This document shows, one piece after another, positions 19,145-28,374 of a DNA stretch of 64,000 bases. The DNA lies in assembly GCF_014138285.1 (NCBI RefSeq), contig NZ_JACGXN010000015.1, forward strand, positions 54,950-118,949. Reading direction: 5' to 3'. The notes beneath the pieces are model-generated. The model was not told the origin of the DNA, did no database searches, and saw nothing but the letters and a program-made list of their open reading frames with translations. The position numbers were made by a program, and so were the translations under genes. The DNA is from Phyllobacterium myrsinacearum. GTDB lineage: Bacteria > Pseudomonadota > Alphaproteobacteria > Rhizobiales > Rhizobiaceae. Within the stretch, counting starts at the first letter, position 1. Every line of letters begins with the position of its first letter.

Positions 19145-19783
19145 TCAACCGAATATGTGGAGGGCGGCAAAGCCGACGGATGCGGCAAGGCCAATGGCAA
19201 AACCGGCAGCGAGTGCCGCCACCAGCAGGCCGGTGCCAAGCCATACGCCATCCTGTTCGCCAAGGCCAATACTGAGCAGGACGATACTGAGTGCCGGCAA
19301 CTGGTTGACAAGCGGCACCGGCAAAACGACGAGGAACGACATCAAGAGGGCTACGACGCTGACGATGCGTTCCATCACCGACTGCGGCAACGGCCAGTAG
19401 CGCGGGCGGGCAAGCCGCTCGAAGCGGATCAGCAGCGGTTCGAGTTTCCCGACAAACCGCCGGTAGGTTTCCGTGCTCACGGATTTGCGGCGCAGAAATG
19501 CCGGAAACCACGGGTTCTCCATGCCGATCAGCAATTGGCTGGACAGGAGAATCAGCGGAATGCCGAATATCGTCGAACTTCCCGGCGGCAGGGGCACCAG
19601 ATTGAGCGCTGCAAAGAGAATGAGCAGAGCGCCGAAGCTGCGCTCGGAAAGGGCAGACAGGATATCGTCGAACGATATCCTGTCTGCATCTGTTTCACCA
19701 AGCTGGACCAGAACGCTGGACAGGCGCCGTTCTGCCGGGTCTCCCGAAGGACCCCAATCATACGGTTTCTCGCCAGTGTTCAT
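19145..19783 (-). CDS. ExoD family membrane protein
   Basis: 212 residues. An N-terminal cytoplasmic part (about 1-45) is followed by several membrane helices (about 47-87, 136-160, 163-180, 185-210). Matches the ExoD family, first described in rhizobia as affecting exopolysaccharide production and alkaline tolerance; the biochemical role is unclear. A strong ribosome-binding site GGAGG precedes the ATG. Lies 21 bases below the terC stop, so the leftward order terC-exoD-yaiI may be one unit. Confidence 0.85.
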   Translation of the reverse strand: MNTGEKPYDWGPSGDPAERRLSSVLVQLGETDADRISFDDILSALSERSFGALLILFAALNLVPLPPGSSTIFGIPLILLSSQLLIGMENPWFPAFLRRKSVSTETYRRFVGKLEPLLIRFERLARPRYWPLPQSVMERIVSVVALLMSFLVVLPVPLVNQLPALSIVLLSIGLGEQDGVWLGTGLLVAALAAGFAIGLAASVGFAALHIFG

Positions 19784-19804
19784 ACAGGTCCTCCATTGGT
19801 GGGA

Positions 19805-20845
19805 TTATGTTTTTCTCGCTGCCTCGGCGATAGGGGGTGTCGAGGCATGTTCTGCATCTATCGTTAATTCAGGCTCGGGTTCATCATTGCGGGTTTTCCA
19901 GAGCGAACTGAGAATCCCTGCGGCGAGAATGCCAAGCGTGATCGACAGTGACCACATGGGCGGTATCTTTGCCAGTCCCAAAGCATCGGCCACGAATATC
20001 TTTCCACCAATGAAAACAAGCACCAGTGACAGGGCATATTTAAGATAGACGAAGCGATGAATAAGACTTGCGAGGGCGAAATACAGCGCGCGCAATCCAA
20101 GGATCGCAAAGATGTTCGAGGTGAAGACGATGTAGGGATCGGTGGTGATGGCAAAAATGGCGGGGATGGAATCCACCGCAAAGATCACGTCGGCCAGTTC
20201 CACCATGACCAGCGCCAGCAGCAGGGGTGTGATCCATGTCTTTGATTTGCCCGTGTGCGGGTCGGTGCGCCGAATCATGAACTTCTGTCCGTGCAACTCG
20301 CTTGTCACCCGGAAACGTTTGTTCATGAATTTGAAGACCGGATTGGCCGAAACGTCGAATTCGCCGTCCCCTGCCATCAGCATGCGAATACCCGTGATGA
20401 TCAGGAAGGCCGCGAAGAGATAGAGGACCCACTCATACTGTTCGACAATCGCTGCACCTGCCGCAATCATGATGCCGCGAAGGATGACAACACCAAGAAT
20501 GCCGTAGACGAGCACCCGATGCTGGAATTGTTTGGGAATGGCGAAATAACCGAAAATCATGGCGATGACGAAAATATTGTCCATCGCGAGACTTTTCTCG
20601 ACCACAAAGCCGGTCAGGTACTGCATCCCGGACTCGCTGCCGAGCTCCCACCAGATGAAGCCGCCGAAGGCAACGCCGAGACTGATGTAGAATGCCGAGA
20701 GCCACAGGCTTCTGCGCATGCCTATATCGTGGTTTTTTCGGTTGAGAACGCCCAGATCGAGGACGAGAAGTACAAGGACTAGGGCAAAAAAGCCAAGCCA
20801 CATCCATAGGGGCTTGCCCATGGCATCAACAAACAGAATCTCCAT
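19805..20845 (-). CDS. TerC/Alx family membrane protein
   Basis: 346 residues with about nine membrane helices and the TerC hallmark acidic/Asn residues within helices: VLDLGVLNR near 29-36, SLAMDNIFV, and VELADVIFAVDSIPA. Alx/TerC proteins are linked to manganese export and metallation of exoenzymes. The cytoplasmic loop between the halves (about 180-205) is Arg/Lys-rich. I looked for the manganese-sensing yybP-ykoY leader often found before such genes and did not see it. Confidence 0.9.
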   Translation of the reverse strand: MEILFVDAMGKPLWMWLGFFALVLVLLVLDLGVLNRKNHDIGMRRSLWLSAFYISLGVAFGGFIWWELGSESGMQYLTGFVVEKSLAMDNIFVIAMIFGYFAIPKQFQHRVLVYGILGVVILRGIMIAAGAAIVEQYEWVLYLFAAFLIITGIRMLMAGDGEFDVSANPVFKFMNKRFRVTSELHGQKFMIRRTDPHTGKSKTWITPLLLALVMVELADVIFAVDSIPAIFAITTDPYIVFTSNIFAILGLRALYFALASLIHRFVYLKYALSLVLVFIGGKIFVADALGLAKIPPMWSLSITLGILAAGILSSLWKTRNDEPEPELTIDAEHASTPPIAEAARKT

Positions 20846-21030
20846 GTGAAAAATGATCCGCCGGCATCGGTTCCAGATTACAACTCCGACATCACGAAAG
20901 AGCCGGTAACTTCCGCCAGAGGGGCCCGGTGTTGCAATTCCGTTTCAATTGGGGAGACGCCGGGACCAATGCAAGGGTTTGATTAAAATAAATAATCCGG
21001 AATGCGGGATTGACCCGCCATGGGTGAAAA

Positions 21031-21912
21031 TCAGCGGGTCGGAACGGGGTTTTCGCCGCGATAATCGTAGAACCCGCGTCCGGCCTTGCGCCCGAGCCAA
21101 CCGGCTTCGACATATTTGACCAACAGCGGGCAGGGCCGGTACTTCGAATCCGCGAGACCATCATGCAGCACCTGCATGATGGAAAGACAGGTATCGAGAC
21201 CGATGAAATCGGCCAGCTGCAGCGGGCCCATCGGGTGATTGGCACCCAGTTTCATCGCGGTATCGATGGCTTCGACCGAACCTACGCCTTCATAGAGCAC
21301 ATAGATTGCCTCGTTGATCATCGGCAGCAGGATGCGGTTGACGATGAAAGCCGGGAAATCTTCCGATACGGTCAGCGTCTTGTCGAGACTGGTGACAAAC
21401 TGGCGGGCGGATTCAAACGTGACGTTTTCCGTGGCAATGCCGCGGATCAGTTCGACCAGTTTCATCATCGGCACCGGATTCATGAAGTGAATACCGATGA
21501 AGCGCTCCGGCCGGTCCGTGGTGGCAGCGAGGCGCGTGATCGAAATGGACGAAGTATTGGTTGCGAGGATCGCTTCCGGATTGAGATTGGGGCAGAGCTG
21601 GGCAAAAATCTTGCGCTTGACTGTCTCGTCTTCCGTTGCGGCTTCAATCGCCAGGTCGACGCCGGCGAGATCTTCCATACGCAGGGCCGGGCGGATGCGC
21701 GACATGCCCTTGACGCGATCGGCTTCGTCAAGCTTGCCATGGGAAACCTGCCGAGCCATGTTGCCATTGACGGTTGCAATGGCCTTTTCCAACTGGTCAG
21801 CGGACTGGTCGTGGATCAAAACATCATAACCGGCCAGTGCGCAGACGTGAGCAATGCCTCCGCCCATTTGTCCCGCGCCAATAATGCCTACCGTTTTGAT
21901 CGAGCCAGCCAT
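21031..21912 (-). CDS. 3-hydroxybutyryl-CoA dehydrogenase
   Basis: 293 residues from the ATG at 21912 (MAGSIKTVG); an ATG four codons upstream is less likely because the GGATGG ribosome-binding-like stretch lies between them. Oxidises (S)-3-hydroxybutyryl-CoA with NAD(P). NAD motif GAGQMGGG at 12-19, catalytic His142 in IGIHFMNPVP, and the C-terminal 3HCDH domain with NHPMGPLQLADFIGLD. It follows etfB-etfA on the same strand, fitting a role in short-chain fatty-acid or polyhydroxybutyrate turnover. Confidence 0.93.
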   Translation of the reverse strand: MAGSIKTVGIIGAGQMGGGIAHVCALAGYDVLIHDQSADQLEKAIATVNGNMARQVSHGKLDEADRVKGMSRIRPALRMEDLAGVDLAIEAATEDETVKRKIFAQLCPNLNPEAILATNTSSISITRLAATTDRPERFIGIHFMNPVPMMKLVELIRGIATENVTFESARQFVTSLDKTLTVSEDFPAFIVNRILLPMINEAIYVLYEGVGSVEAIDTAMKLGANHPMGPLQLADFIGLDTCLSIMQVLHDGLADSKYRPCPLLVKYVEAGWLGRKAGRGFYDYRGENPVPTR

Positions 21913-22010
21913 GTTTCCATCCATTTGGTTTTTATAGCATACAAACTAAATGGCCGGGGTAGCATTCGTCTACCCCGGCCATGCAGATTCATTTCAATCT
22001 TGCGATTAAA

Positions 22011-22940
22011 TTAGAGCGCTTTTTCGAGCTCCGGCAGGATGACGAAGAGATCGCCGACCAGGCCGTAATCGGCAACCTGGAAAATCGGTGCTTCCTCATC
22101 CTTGTTGATGGCAACAATGACTTTGGAGTCCTTCATGCCGGCCAGATGCTGGATCGCGCCCGAGATGCCCACCGCAATGTAAAGATCAGGCGCAACAACC
22201 TTGCCGGTCTGGCCAACCTGCCAGTCGTTCGGCGCATAGCCAGCGTCCACCGCGGCGCGCGATGCACCGACAGCAGCGCCGAGCTTGTCGGCAACAGGAA
22301 GGATGACTTCCTTGAACTTCTCGTTGGAGCCAAGAGCGCGACCACCTGAAATGATGATCTTTGCCGAGGTCAGCTCGGGACGATCGCCGCCCGAAAGCTT
22401 GGCTTCAACGAATGTCGACAGACCCGGATTGGCAGCGGCTGAAACGTTCTCGACAGAAGCGGAACCGCCTTCACCGGCCGCCGCAAACGTTGCGGTACGC
22501 ACGGTGATAACGCGCTTGGCATCGGTCGCCTGAACCGTTTGCAGAGCATTGCCCGCATATATCGGGCGCTTGAACGTATCGGGTGAAATCACTTCGATGA
22601 TGTCCGATACCTGCATGACGTCGAGCAGGGCTGCAACGCGCGGCAGGATGTTCTTGCCATTGGTGGTTGCGGCGGCAATGATCGTGTCATAGTTGTCGGC
22701 GATCGAAACGATCAGAGCAGCGGTGGCTTCCGCAAGGCGGTTGGCCAGATCGTCGCTGTCAGCGAGCAGGACTTTCTTGACGCCAGCAAGCTTGGCGGCC
22801 TGATCGGCAACGCCCTTGGCGCCTTTGCCGGCGACCAGAACATGCACATCGGGACCGATGGAGAGTGCTGCTGTCAACGCCTTCGCGGTCTGATCGGAAA
22901 GGGTCTCGTTATCGTGTTCGGCAAAAAGAAGAATAGCCAT
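22011..22940 (-). CDS. etfA: Electron transfer flavoprotein subunit alpha
   Basis: 309 residues. N-terminal ETF domain (1-185) and C-terminal FAD-binding domain, with the signature from [11 protein letters not shown] to [22 protein letters not shown] that holds FAD. Passes electrons from acyl-CoA dehydrogenases to ETF-ubiquinone oxidoreductase. Preceded by a strong GGAAAGGA site, 21 bases below the etfB stop; the subunits are made together. Confidence 0.96.
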   Translation of the reverse strand: MAILLFAEHDNETLSDQTAKALTAALSIGPDVHVLVAGKGAKGVADQAAKLAGVKKVLLADSDDLANRLAEATAALIVSIADNYDTIIAAATTNGKNILPRVAALLDVMQVSDIIEVISPDTFKRPIYAGNALQTVQATDAKRVITVRTATFAAAGEGGSASVENVSAAANPGLSTFVEAKLSGGDRPELTSAKIIISGGRALGSNEKFKEVILPVADKLGAAVGASRAAVDAGYAPNDWQVGQTGKVVAPDLYIAVGISGAIQHLAGMKDSKVIVAINKDEEAPIFQVADYGLVGDLFVILPELEKAL

Positions 22941-22961
22941 GGTGAATTCCTTTCCTGATCC

Positions 22962-23711
22962 TTAGAGAACGCCGGCTTCGTTCTTCAGCTTGCTGACGAG
23001 TTCGGCAACGTCCTTGACCTTGACGCCTGCCTTGCGGCCGCCCGGCTCTTCGGTCTTCAGAACCTTGAGGCGTGGCTTGGTGTCGACGCCATAATCGGCT
23101 GCGGTCTTTTCATCCAGCGGCTTCTTCTTTGCTTTCATGATGTTTGGCAAAGATGCGTAGCGCGGCTGATTGAGACGAAGGTCGGTTGTGACGATGGCCG
23201 GAAGCTTGATCTCGATGGTCTGCAGGCCGCCGTCGACTTCGCGGGTAACCTTGGCAGTATCGCTGCCGAGTTCGACCTTCGATGCGAAGGTGCCCTGGCT
23301 CCAGCCGAGCAGTGCGGAAAGCATCTGGCCGGTCTGATTGGCATCATCATCGATGGCCTGCTTGCCGAGAATGACCAGCTGCGGCTGTTCGGCGTCAACA
23401 ATGCCCTTCAAAATCTTGGCAACGGCGAGCGGTTCGACAAGATCGTCGACCTTGACCAGAATGCCGCGGTCGGCACCCATGGCGAGCGCGGTGCGGATGG
23501 TTTCCTGGGCCTGCGCAGGTCCGATGGAGACAACAACCACTTCCTCGACCTTACCGGCCTCTTTCAGGCGCAAGGCTTCCTCGACAGCGATTTCGTCGAA
23601 TGGGTTCATCGACATCTTCACGTTGGCAAGCTCAACGCCCGAACCGTCGCCCTTAACCCTGATCTTCACATTGTAATCGACTACCCGCTTTACCGGTACG
23701 AGGACTTTCAT
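22962..23711 (-). CDS. etfB: Electron transfer flavoprotein subunit beta
   Basis: 249 residues, the usual length. AMP-binding ETF-beta fold: begins [20 protein letters not shown], contains the conserved [14 protein letters not shown] (37-50) and the [15 protein letters not shown] loop, with the [21 protein letters not shown] signature near 177-197. Ribosome-binding site GAGGGAG just upstream. The first gene of the etfB-etfA pair, with about 197 bases separating it from the rhomboid gene, so it may have its own promoter. Confidence 0.96.
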   Translation of the reverse strand: MKVLVPVKRVVDYNVKIRVKGDGSGVELANVKMSMNPFDEIAVEEALRLKEAGKVEEVVVVSIGPAQAQETIRTALAMGADRGILVKVDDLVEPLAVAKILKGIVDAEQPQLVILGKQAIDDDANQTGQMLSALLGWSQGTFASKVELGSDTAKVTREVDGGLQTIEIKLPAIVTTDLRLNQPRYASLPNIMKAKKKPLDEKTAADYGVDTKPRLKVLKTEEPGGRKAGVKVKDVAELVSKLKNEAGVL

Positions 23712-23908
23712 GGGGACTCCCTCTCATAAGAACTGCAGACAGATTTAACTGCCGGGCAATGGCACCCGCTTGCCGGATGCCGACATTGAGGTGAAAAAAA
23801 CGACACTGGGGCGTGTCAGGATCGTGCGGGACCGTAAATATGCCTAACGTAAAGGTCAATCATCCAGATTGCGCTTTATCCGATCTTAAACGATTGAAAC
23901 TTGTGCCT

Positions 23909-24670
23909 TCAGCGGCCCCATCGTGTCGAAGGCATTTCCGGCGGTATCTGCGGCGGCTCTTTCTCGATAATGACAGCCCGTGGCGAGACGATGGCGCGGT
24001 CAAACAGCGGAACGCTGCGGCGTTTAAACGGAACCAGCAACAGCGCGCCAGCGATGATGCCGCCGACATGGCAAGCCCACGAAATACGATCTTCGCCATG
24101 GGTGACAAGCATCACAAACTGGAGGCCGATCCACAAGACGAGGGGGTAAAGCGCAGGAATACGCAACGGAATGCGGCCAAAGGCAAGCACCCATACCCGA
24201 ACACGCGGATGCAGCAGGAGATATGCGGCAACCACGCCGGCAATCGCGCCTGACGCCCCTATGAGCGGCCCGTCAGAACCCGGTTCGATAACCCCATGCA
24301 TGAAAGCACCGGCGGAGGCACATAGCAGATAGAAAATCAGAAACCTGACATGGCCCATCGCGTCTTCAACATTGTCGCCGAACACCCACAGAAACAGCAT
24401 ATTGCCGCCAAGGTGGAAAATATCACCATGCAGGAAGGCATAGGTGACATAGGTGAAGTATGGCGAGACAAAATCATACTGGACGGGGAGAACCGTCATG
24501 TGATGAGCCACGGATGGAATGTAGCCAAAACCAATGGATGCTGTTTTGGAATCCGCTCCGGCAAGACTTGTCAGGCCGAAGATGAGAACGTTCACGCCAA
24601 TGAGGGACAGGGTCACATATTGGCGCTTGATGTATTTAAGGCTGTTGGCGTCGTAGAGTGGTATGAACAT
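23909..24670 (-). CDS. Rhomboid family intramembrane serine protease
   Basis: 253 residues with six or seven membrane helices. The catalytic serine is Ser140 in GASGA and the partner histidine is His201 in CHVGGI; HGDIFHLGGNMLFLWVFGDNVED supplies the conserved oxyanion/L1 region with the WVFGDNVE motif. All catalytic elements are intact, so it is a likely active protease. C-terminal extension (about 215-253) is cytosolic, basic then proline-rich. It is encoded 17 bases below the PduO-type transferase gene. Confidence 0.92.
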   Translation of the reverse strand: MFIPLYDANSLKYIKRQYVTLSLIGVNVLIFGLTSLAGADSKTASIGFGYIPSVAHHMTVLPVQYDFVSPYFTYVTYAFLHGDIFHLGGNMLFLWVFGDNVEDAMGHVRFLIFYLLCASAGAFMHGVIEPGSDGPLIGASGAIAGVVAAYLLLHPRVRVWVLAFGRIPLRIPALYPLVLWIGLQFVMLVTHGEDRISWACHVGGIIAGALLLVPFKRRSVPLFDRAIVSPRAVIIEKEPPQIPPEMPSTRWGR

Positions 24671-24687
24671 CGGCGCCGTTCCCCCGT

Positions 24688-25269
24688 TCAGCGGTTCTTA
24701 CCGGGCACCCATAACACGTCCCTTGCGCCATTGTCATTGACGGCACGCGCGGCAACGAAGAGAAAATCCGAAACACGATTGATGTATTTGAGTGCCGCCG
24801 GCGTTACGATCTCGCCGGGCTTTTGCGCCAGTTCGACCATGTGCCGTTCAGCCCGCCTTGCTACGGTGCGTGCGAGGTGCAGGGTGGCCGAAGCCGCCGA
24901 TCCGCCCGGCAGCACGAATGAGCGCAGCGGCGCCAGCTTTTCGTTGAGAAGATCGATATCCGTTTCGATGCGCACCACCTGGCTGTCGACAATGCGCAAA
25001 GGCTCGTATTCAAGCTTTTCGCCTGTATCCGGGGTAGCAAGATCGGCACCAAGATCAAAAAGATCGTTCTGGATGCGCGCAAGCATGGCGTCGATCGTGG
25101 GAAAGTCCTTCTCCGTGTGAATGCGCGCCAGCCCGACGCAGGAATTGGCCTCGTCAACCGTACCGTAGGCTTGGACGCGCAGGTCATGCTTCAGGCGGCG
25201 GTCGCCGCTGCCAAGGCCGGTGGTGCCGTCATCGCCGGTTTTTGTGTAGATCTTGTTGAGCTTGACCAT
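24688..25269 (-). CDS. Cob(I)yrinic acid a,c-diamide adenosyltransferase, PduO type
   Basis: 193 residues. Transfers the adenosyl group from ATP to cob(I)alamin. The N-terminal ATP loop YTKTGDDGTTGLGSGDRRLK (8-27), the VDEANSCVG helix and the C-terminal LFVAARAVND with conserved Arg/Asn residues mark the PduO/MMAB family, not CobA. No other cobalamin genes are nearby. Expected partner: adenosylcobalamin-dependent methylmalonyl-CoA mutase, consistent with acyl-CoA metabolism genes next door, though that link is inference. Confidence 0.93.
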   Translation of the reverse strand: MVKLNKIYTKTGDDGTTGLGSGDRRLKHDLRVQAYGTVDEANSCVGLARIHTEKDFPTIDAMLARIQNDLFDLGADLATPDTGEKLEYEPLRIVDSQVVRIETDIDLLNEKLAPLRSFVLPGGSAASATLHLARTVARRAERHMVELAQKPGEIVTPAALKYINRVSDFLFVAARAVNDNGARDVLWVPGKNR

Positions 25270-25283
25270 GCGGTTTTCCCGAA

Positions 25284-25481
25284 TTAGCTGGCGGCGCGAT
25301 GGAAATAGATGGCACCGACGATCAGGATAATCGCAACCAGCTGCAGAAAAATGCGCAGTTGCATCATCTTGTTGGAAAAATTGGCGTCGCCGCCTTTCAT
25401 CATGTTGCGCAGGCCGATCATGAGCACGATTGCTACGGCAGCGATGGCGATAAGCGCCAGAAATTTGAAGATGATATCCAT
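25284..25481 (-). CDS. HIG1-type twin transmembrane small protein
   Basis: 65 residues with two membrane helices (about 4-24 and 42-62) joined by a short charged loop (RNMMKGGDANFSNKMMQLRIF). The layout and the R/M-Q-L-R loop match the HIG1/twin-transmembrane small proteins; mitochondrial relatives associate with cytochrome oxidase. Encoded between the SDR and PduO genes, 14 bases from the latter. Confidence 0.82.
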   Translation of the reverse strand: MDIIFKFLALIAIAAVAIVLMIGLRNMMKGGDANFSNKMMQLRIFLQLVAIILIVGAIYFHRAAS

Positions 25482-25509
25482 TGGTTTTCCTTTTCAGGCC
25501 AATCTTCTT

Positions 25510-26343
25510 TCAGGATTGACCGGCAAGCATGCGGTATAGCGCACGCGACGACAGAAATCTGCGGACAAAAACCGCAAATTTTGCAGGCCGTGTGACGAGA
25601 TAGTGGGGTTTCGGACGAGGATTTTCCAACGCGTGCCTCAGCACAATATAGACCGCATCGGGCCCGAGCTTGGCGCGCGATTTGGTGCCGCCCTGTGAAA
25701 GGCGCGCGATCTGCTTCTGGTAATCCTCGCGATGCACCGAATTCTCGACATCGATGTATTTTTCGATCTGCTTCAGCGCATTGTAGGTAAAGCGCGAGGC
25801 AATCGGACCCGGCTCGATCAGCGACACATGGATGCCTGATCCCTCAAGTTCCATCCGCTGAACCAGCATCAGGCCCTCCAGCGCGAATTTCGACGCGACA
25901 TAAGCGCCGCGCCATTTCATCGGGACAAGCCCGAGAATCGACGAGCAATGCACGATCCGGCCATGGCCCTGACGGCGCATCACCGGAACGATATGCCGGG
26001 TCAGTTCATGCCAGCCGAAGAAATTGGTATCGAACTGCTCGCGCAGGCCCTCGATCGGCAAATCCTCCACGGCACCCGGCAGCGCATAGGCACCGTTGTT
26101 ATAAAGCGCATCCAGCCTGCCGCCCGTCGCGGCAAGAACATTGTCGACAAGAGCCTTGATGGAGTCGGGTTCGCGATAATCCAGATAATAGGCGGACAGG
26201 CCGTCAGCTTTGAGGGCGGCGATATCTTCGTCGCGCCGTGCGGTTGCAAAGACCCGCCAGCCATCCGCCTGCAATGCACGGGCGCAGTGAGCGCCGATGC
26301 CGCTGGAACATCCTGTGATCAAAATCGTTCTGGAACTGGTCAT
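25510..26343 (-). CDS. Short-chain dehydrogenase/reductase
   Basis: 277 residues. Rossmann cofactor motif TGCSSGIG (10-17), structural NNGAYA, catalytic Ser (HCSSILG) and the Tyr-Lys pair in YVASK. The sequence SIKALVDNVLAATGGRLDALYNNGAYALPGAVEDLP is typical of classical SDRs of the RhlG/retinol-dehydrogenase-like type. Substrate unknown. Divergent from the YihY gene with 102 bases between starts; 28 bases upstream of the HIG1-type gene, so probably in the same leftward unit. Confidence 0.9.
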   Translation of the reverse strand: MTSSRTILITGCSSGIGAHCARALQADGWRVFATARRDEDIAALKADGLSAYYLDYREPDSIKALVDNVLAATGGRLDALYNNGAYALPGAVEDLPIEGLREQFDTNFFGWHELTRHIVPVMRRQGHGRIVHCSSILGLVPMKWRGAYVASKFALEGLMLVQRMELEGSGIHVSLIEPGPIASRFTYNALKQIEKYIDVENSVHREDYQKQIARLSQGGTKSRAKLGPDAVYIVLRHALENPRPKPHYLVTRPAKFAVFVRRFLSSRALYRMLAGQS

Positions 26344-26445
26344 TCTTTTCCGATTGCTTCAAACCGAAACGTAAAATCAAAAAAAGACTTCACATATTCG
26401 CCTATGCCTTGCAATGTCACGAGCCAAAGGGGCAAACCATTTTCG

Positions 26446-27300
26446 ATGCGTAGAGTATATGTTTTTCTCCGGCGGGTGGCCTTTGATACATTGAGGCATT
26501 TCAGCACGGATGACGGTTGGGCTTTTGCCAGCCACATTGCCCTTTCCGGCATTCTGGCCCTGTTTCCGTTCCTGATTTTCGCTACATCCCTTGCCAGCTT
26601 TCTCGGCGCGAGCGCCTTTACCGACACGGCGGTGCATGTGGTGTTCGACACATGGCCCGAAGTGATTGCACGGCCCATCGCGCAGGAGGTGCGCAACGTT
26701 CTGAACGTCCAGCGCGGCGGGCTGCTGACCATCAGTGTGATCGCCGCTGCGTACTTTGCCTCCAACGGCATCGAGGCGCTGCGCATCGCACTCAACCGCG
26801 CCTACCGCGTGGTCGATACACGCTCGATCATTTACTGCAGGTTGCAGAGTCTGGGTTATGTGATTGTGGCTACCATCGGCATCATGGCCATCAGCTTCCT
26901 GCTGGTGCTCGCGCCGCTTGCGTTGCGCATTGCGACCCGGTGGATTCCCGAGCTCGATCTTCTGTCCGGCACCATCGGTTTCTGGCGCTATTGCATCGCA
27001 TCAGCTGTCCTGATCGTCGGGTTGCTGGTGGTACATCTTTGGCTGCCGGCCGGACGCCGTAGACTGATCGACATCCTTCCCGGTATATTCCTGACCCTCT
27101 TGGCATGGACAATCGGCGCAACGATCTTCGCCAGTTATCTCGAAACGTTCGCCTCCTACGTGACGACCTATGCGGGCCTCGCGTCCATCATGGTTGCCAT
27201 CGTCTTCCTCTATATCATCGCCGCGATTTTCATCATTGGCGCCGAGGTCAACGCGGCGATCATTCACTATCGCGAGGGCAGGGTCGCCAAGCGCCTCTGA
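26446..27300 (+). CDS. YihY/BrkB family inner-membrane protein
   Basis: 284 residues from the ATG at 26446 (MRRVYVFLRRVAFDT), preceded by AAAGGGG. The frame is open for 166 codons upstream, but that part is the antisense of the SDR gene. About six membrane helices, with the YihY hallmarks SHIALSGILALFPFL, SNGIEALRIALNRAYRV and the C-terminal Y-x-x-GAEVNAAI. Long misannotated as ribonuclease BN; function is unknown, possibly transport of a lipid or solute. Its 3' end overlaps the convergent EamA gene by 34 bases. Confidence 0.9.
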   Translation: MRRVYVFLRRVAFDTLRHFSTDDGWAFASHIALSGILALFPFLIFATSLASFLGASAFTDTAVHVVFDTWPEVIARPIAQEVRNVLNVQRGGLLTISVIAAAYFASNGIEALRIALNRAYRVVDTRSIIYCRLQSLGYVIVATIGIMAISFLLVLAPLALRIATRWIPELDLLSGTIGFWRYCIASAVLIVGLLVVHLWLPAGRRRLIDILPGIFLTLLAWTIGATIFASYLETFASYVTTYAGLASIMVAIVFLYIIAAIFIIGAEVNAAIIHYREGRVAKRL

Positions 27301-28151
27301 CCGGTCGACAGGGCGACGCCGAGGGTTGCCACGGCCATGCCGCAGAGCTGGAACAGTGTCAGCGTTTCACCGAAGAGCACATAGGCCATCAGGGCTGTCA
27401 CGCCGGGTACAAGATAGAACAGCGAGGCAACCTTCGAAACGGCACCCTGATTGATCAGGATCATCAGAAGAAGCACGGCGCCGATCGACAGCACCACGAC
27501 AAGCCACAACATTGCAAAGCCCAGTGGCGCCGCCCAGATCACCGCATGGGTCTCGAACAGCAGCGAGAAAATGCCGGTCAGCACGGCAGCACCGAGATAT
27601 TGCAGCGTTGTGCCAGCCTTCAGGTCAATCGTGCCGACAAAGCGCTTCTGCCATACCGTACCGGCACTGATTGCCAGTACCGAGAGGATGGAGGCACCCA
27701 CAGTTGCTGGTGTGATGCCATCGGCGGAAACCGACAGCTTTGGCCAGAGCACCATGGCAACACCGATGAAACCGACCGCAAGTCCGGCCCAATGACGTGG
27801 CTGGATTTTCTCACCGAGAGCAGCCCCGGCAATCAGTGCCGTGATCAGTGGCTGCAGGCCGACGACCAGCGCCGACATGCCTGCGGGCAGGCCCCGATGG
27901 ATCGCCCAGAAGACTGCGCCGAGATAAACGCCATGGATCAGGCAGCCCGCGATGATCGCGTGCATGGCCCCGCGACCGCTCGGCCAGTGGTTTCCCGCCA
28001 GCACGACCCAAGTGCCGAGAATGGCTCCGGCAATGGCAAACCGGATCGTCAGGAACAGAAACGGCTCCATATAGGGCATGGCATAGCGGGCGCCGATGAA
28101 ACCGGTGGCCCACAGGAGGACGAACAGGGCAGGGAAATAACGGACAGGCAT
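27267..28151 (-). CDS. EamA/DMT family transporter
   Basis: 294 residues from the ATG at 28151 (MPVRYFPALFVLLWATGF). Ten predicted membrane helices in two EamA repeats; WATGFIGARYAMPYMEPF begins the first, and PLITALIAGAALGEK closes it. Drug/metabolite exporters of this kind often expel amino acids or purines; the substrate is not readable. The last 34 bases are shared with the convergent YihY gene. A palindromic repeat lies 88 bases upstream of its start. Confidence 0.9.
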   Translation of the reverse strand: MPVRYFPALFVLLWATGFIGARYAMPYMEPFLFLTIRFAIAGAILGTWVVLAGNHWPSGRGAMHAIIAGCLIHGVYLGAVFWAIHRGLPAGMSALVVGLQPLITALIAGAALGEKIQPRHWAGLAVGFIGVAMVLWPKLSVSADGITPATVGASILSVLAISAGTVWQKRFVGTIDLKAGTTLQYLGAAVLTGIFSLLFETHAVIWAAPLGFAMLWLVVVLSIGAVLLLMILINQGAVSKVASLFYLVPGVTALMAYVLFGETLTLFQLCGMAVATLGVALSTGQRRLATLPSR

Positions 28152-28238
28152 GATGGTGACCGGATCTCGGATGAGTTGTGATGCAGGTTTATACGAACAA
28201 CCGCATGACAACCAGCCGTTCAATGAGGGGATGGGTGT

Positions 28239-28367
28239 GTGGTCCGTGGTTCGACAAGCTCACCATGAGGGAGAGTGAGGATTGCAGGGAGTCATATCCT
28301 GCAATCTTTCCGGTTGGCCCTACAGCACCACTCTCCCTCATGGTGAGCTTGTCGAACCACGGACCAC
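28239..28367. repeat. Palindromic intergenic repeat, copy 1
   Basis: A 39-base perfect inverted repeat (28239-28277 with 28329-28367) contains GTTCGACAAGCTCACCATGA. Inside is a second 9-base stem GATTGCAGG/CCTGCAATC (28280-28288, 28298-28306). It fills the gap between the gluQ stop and the EamA gene. A second member of the family is at 50164-50301, sharing the outer 27-base core and the inner GATTGCA/TGCAATC pairing. Confidence 0.85.
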
Positions 28368-28374
28368 GCGCCAT

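Noticed and set aside
20846..21030. Manganese (yybP-ykoY) riboswitch before the TerC-type gene
   Set aside because: GGGGAG occurs only on the opposite strand and the conserved loops are missing.
27105..28181. 358-codon plus-strand frame over the EamA gene
   Set aside because: Highly charged, His/Gln-rich translation typical of antisense shadows.
28189..28374. Small open frames within the palindromic repeat ([13 protein letters not shown] peptides)
   Set aside because: They are encoded by the inverted-repeat arms and recur with every copy of the element; not genes.
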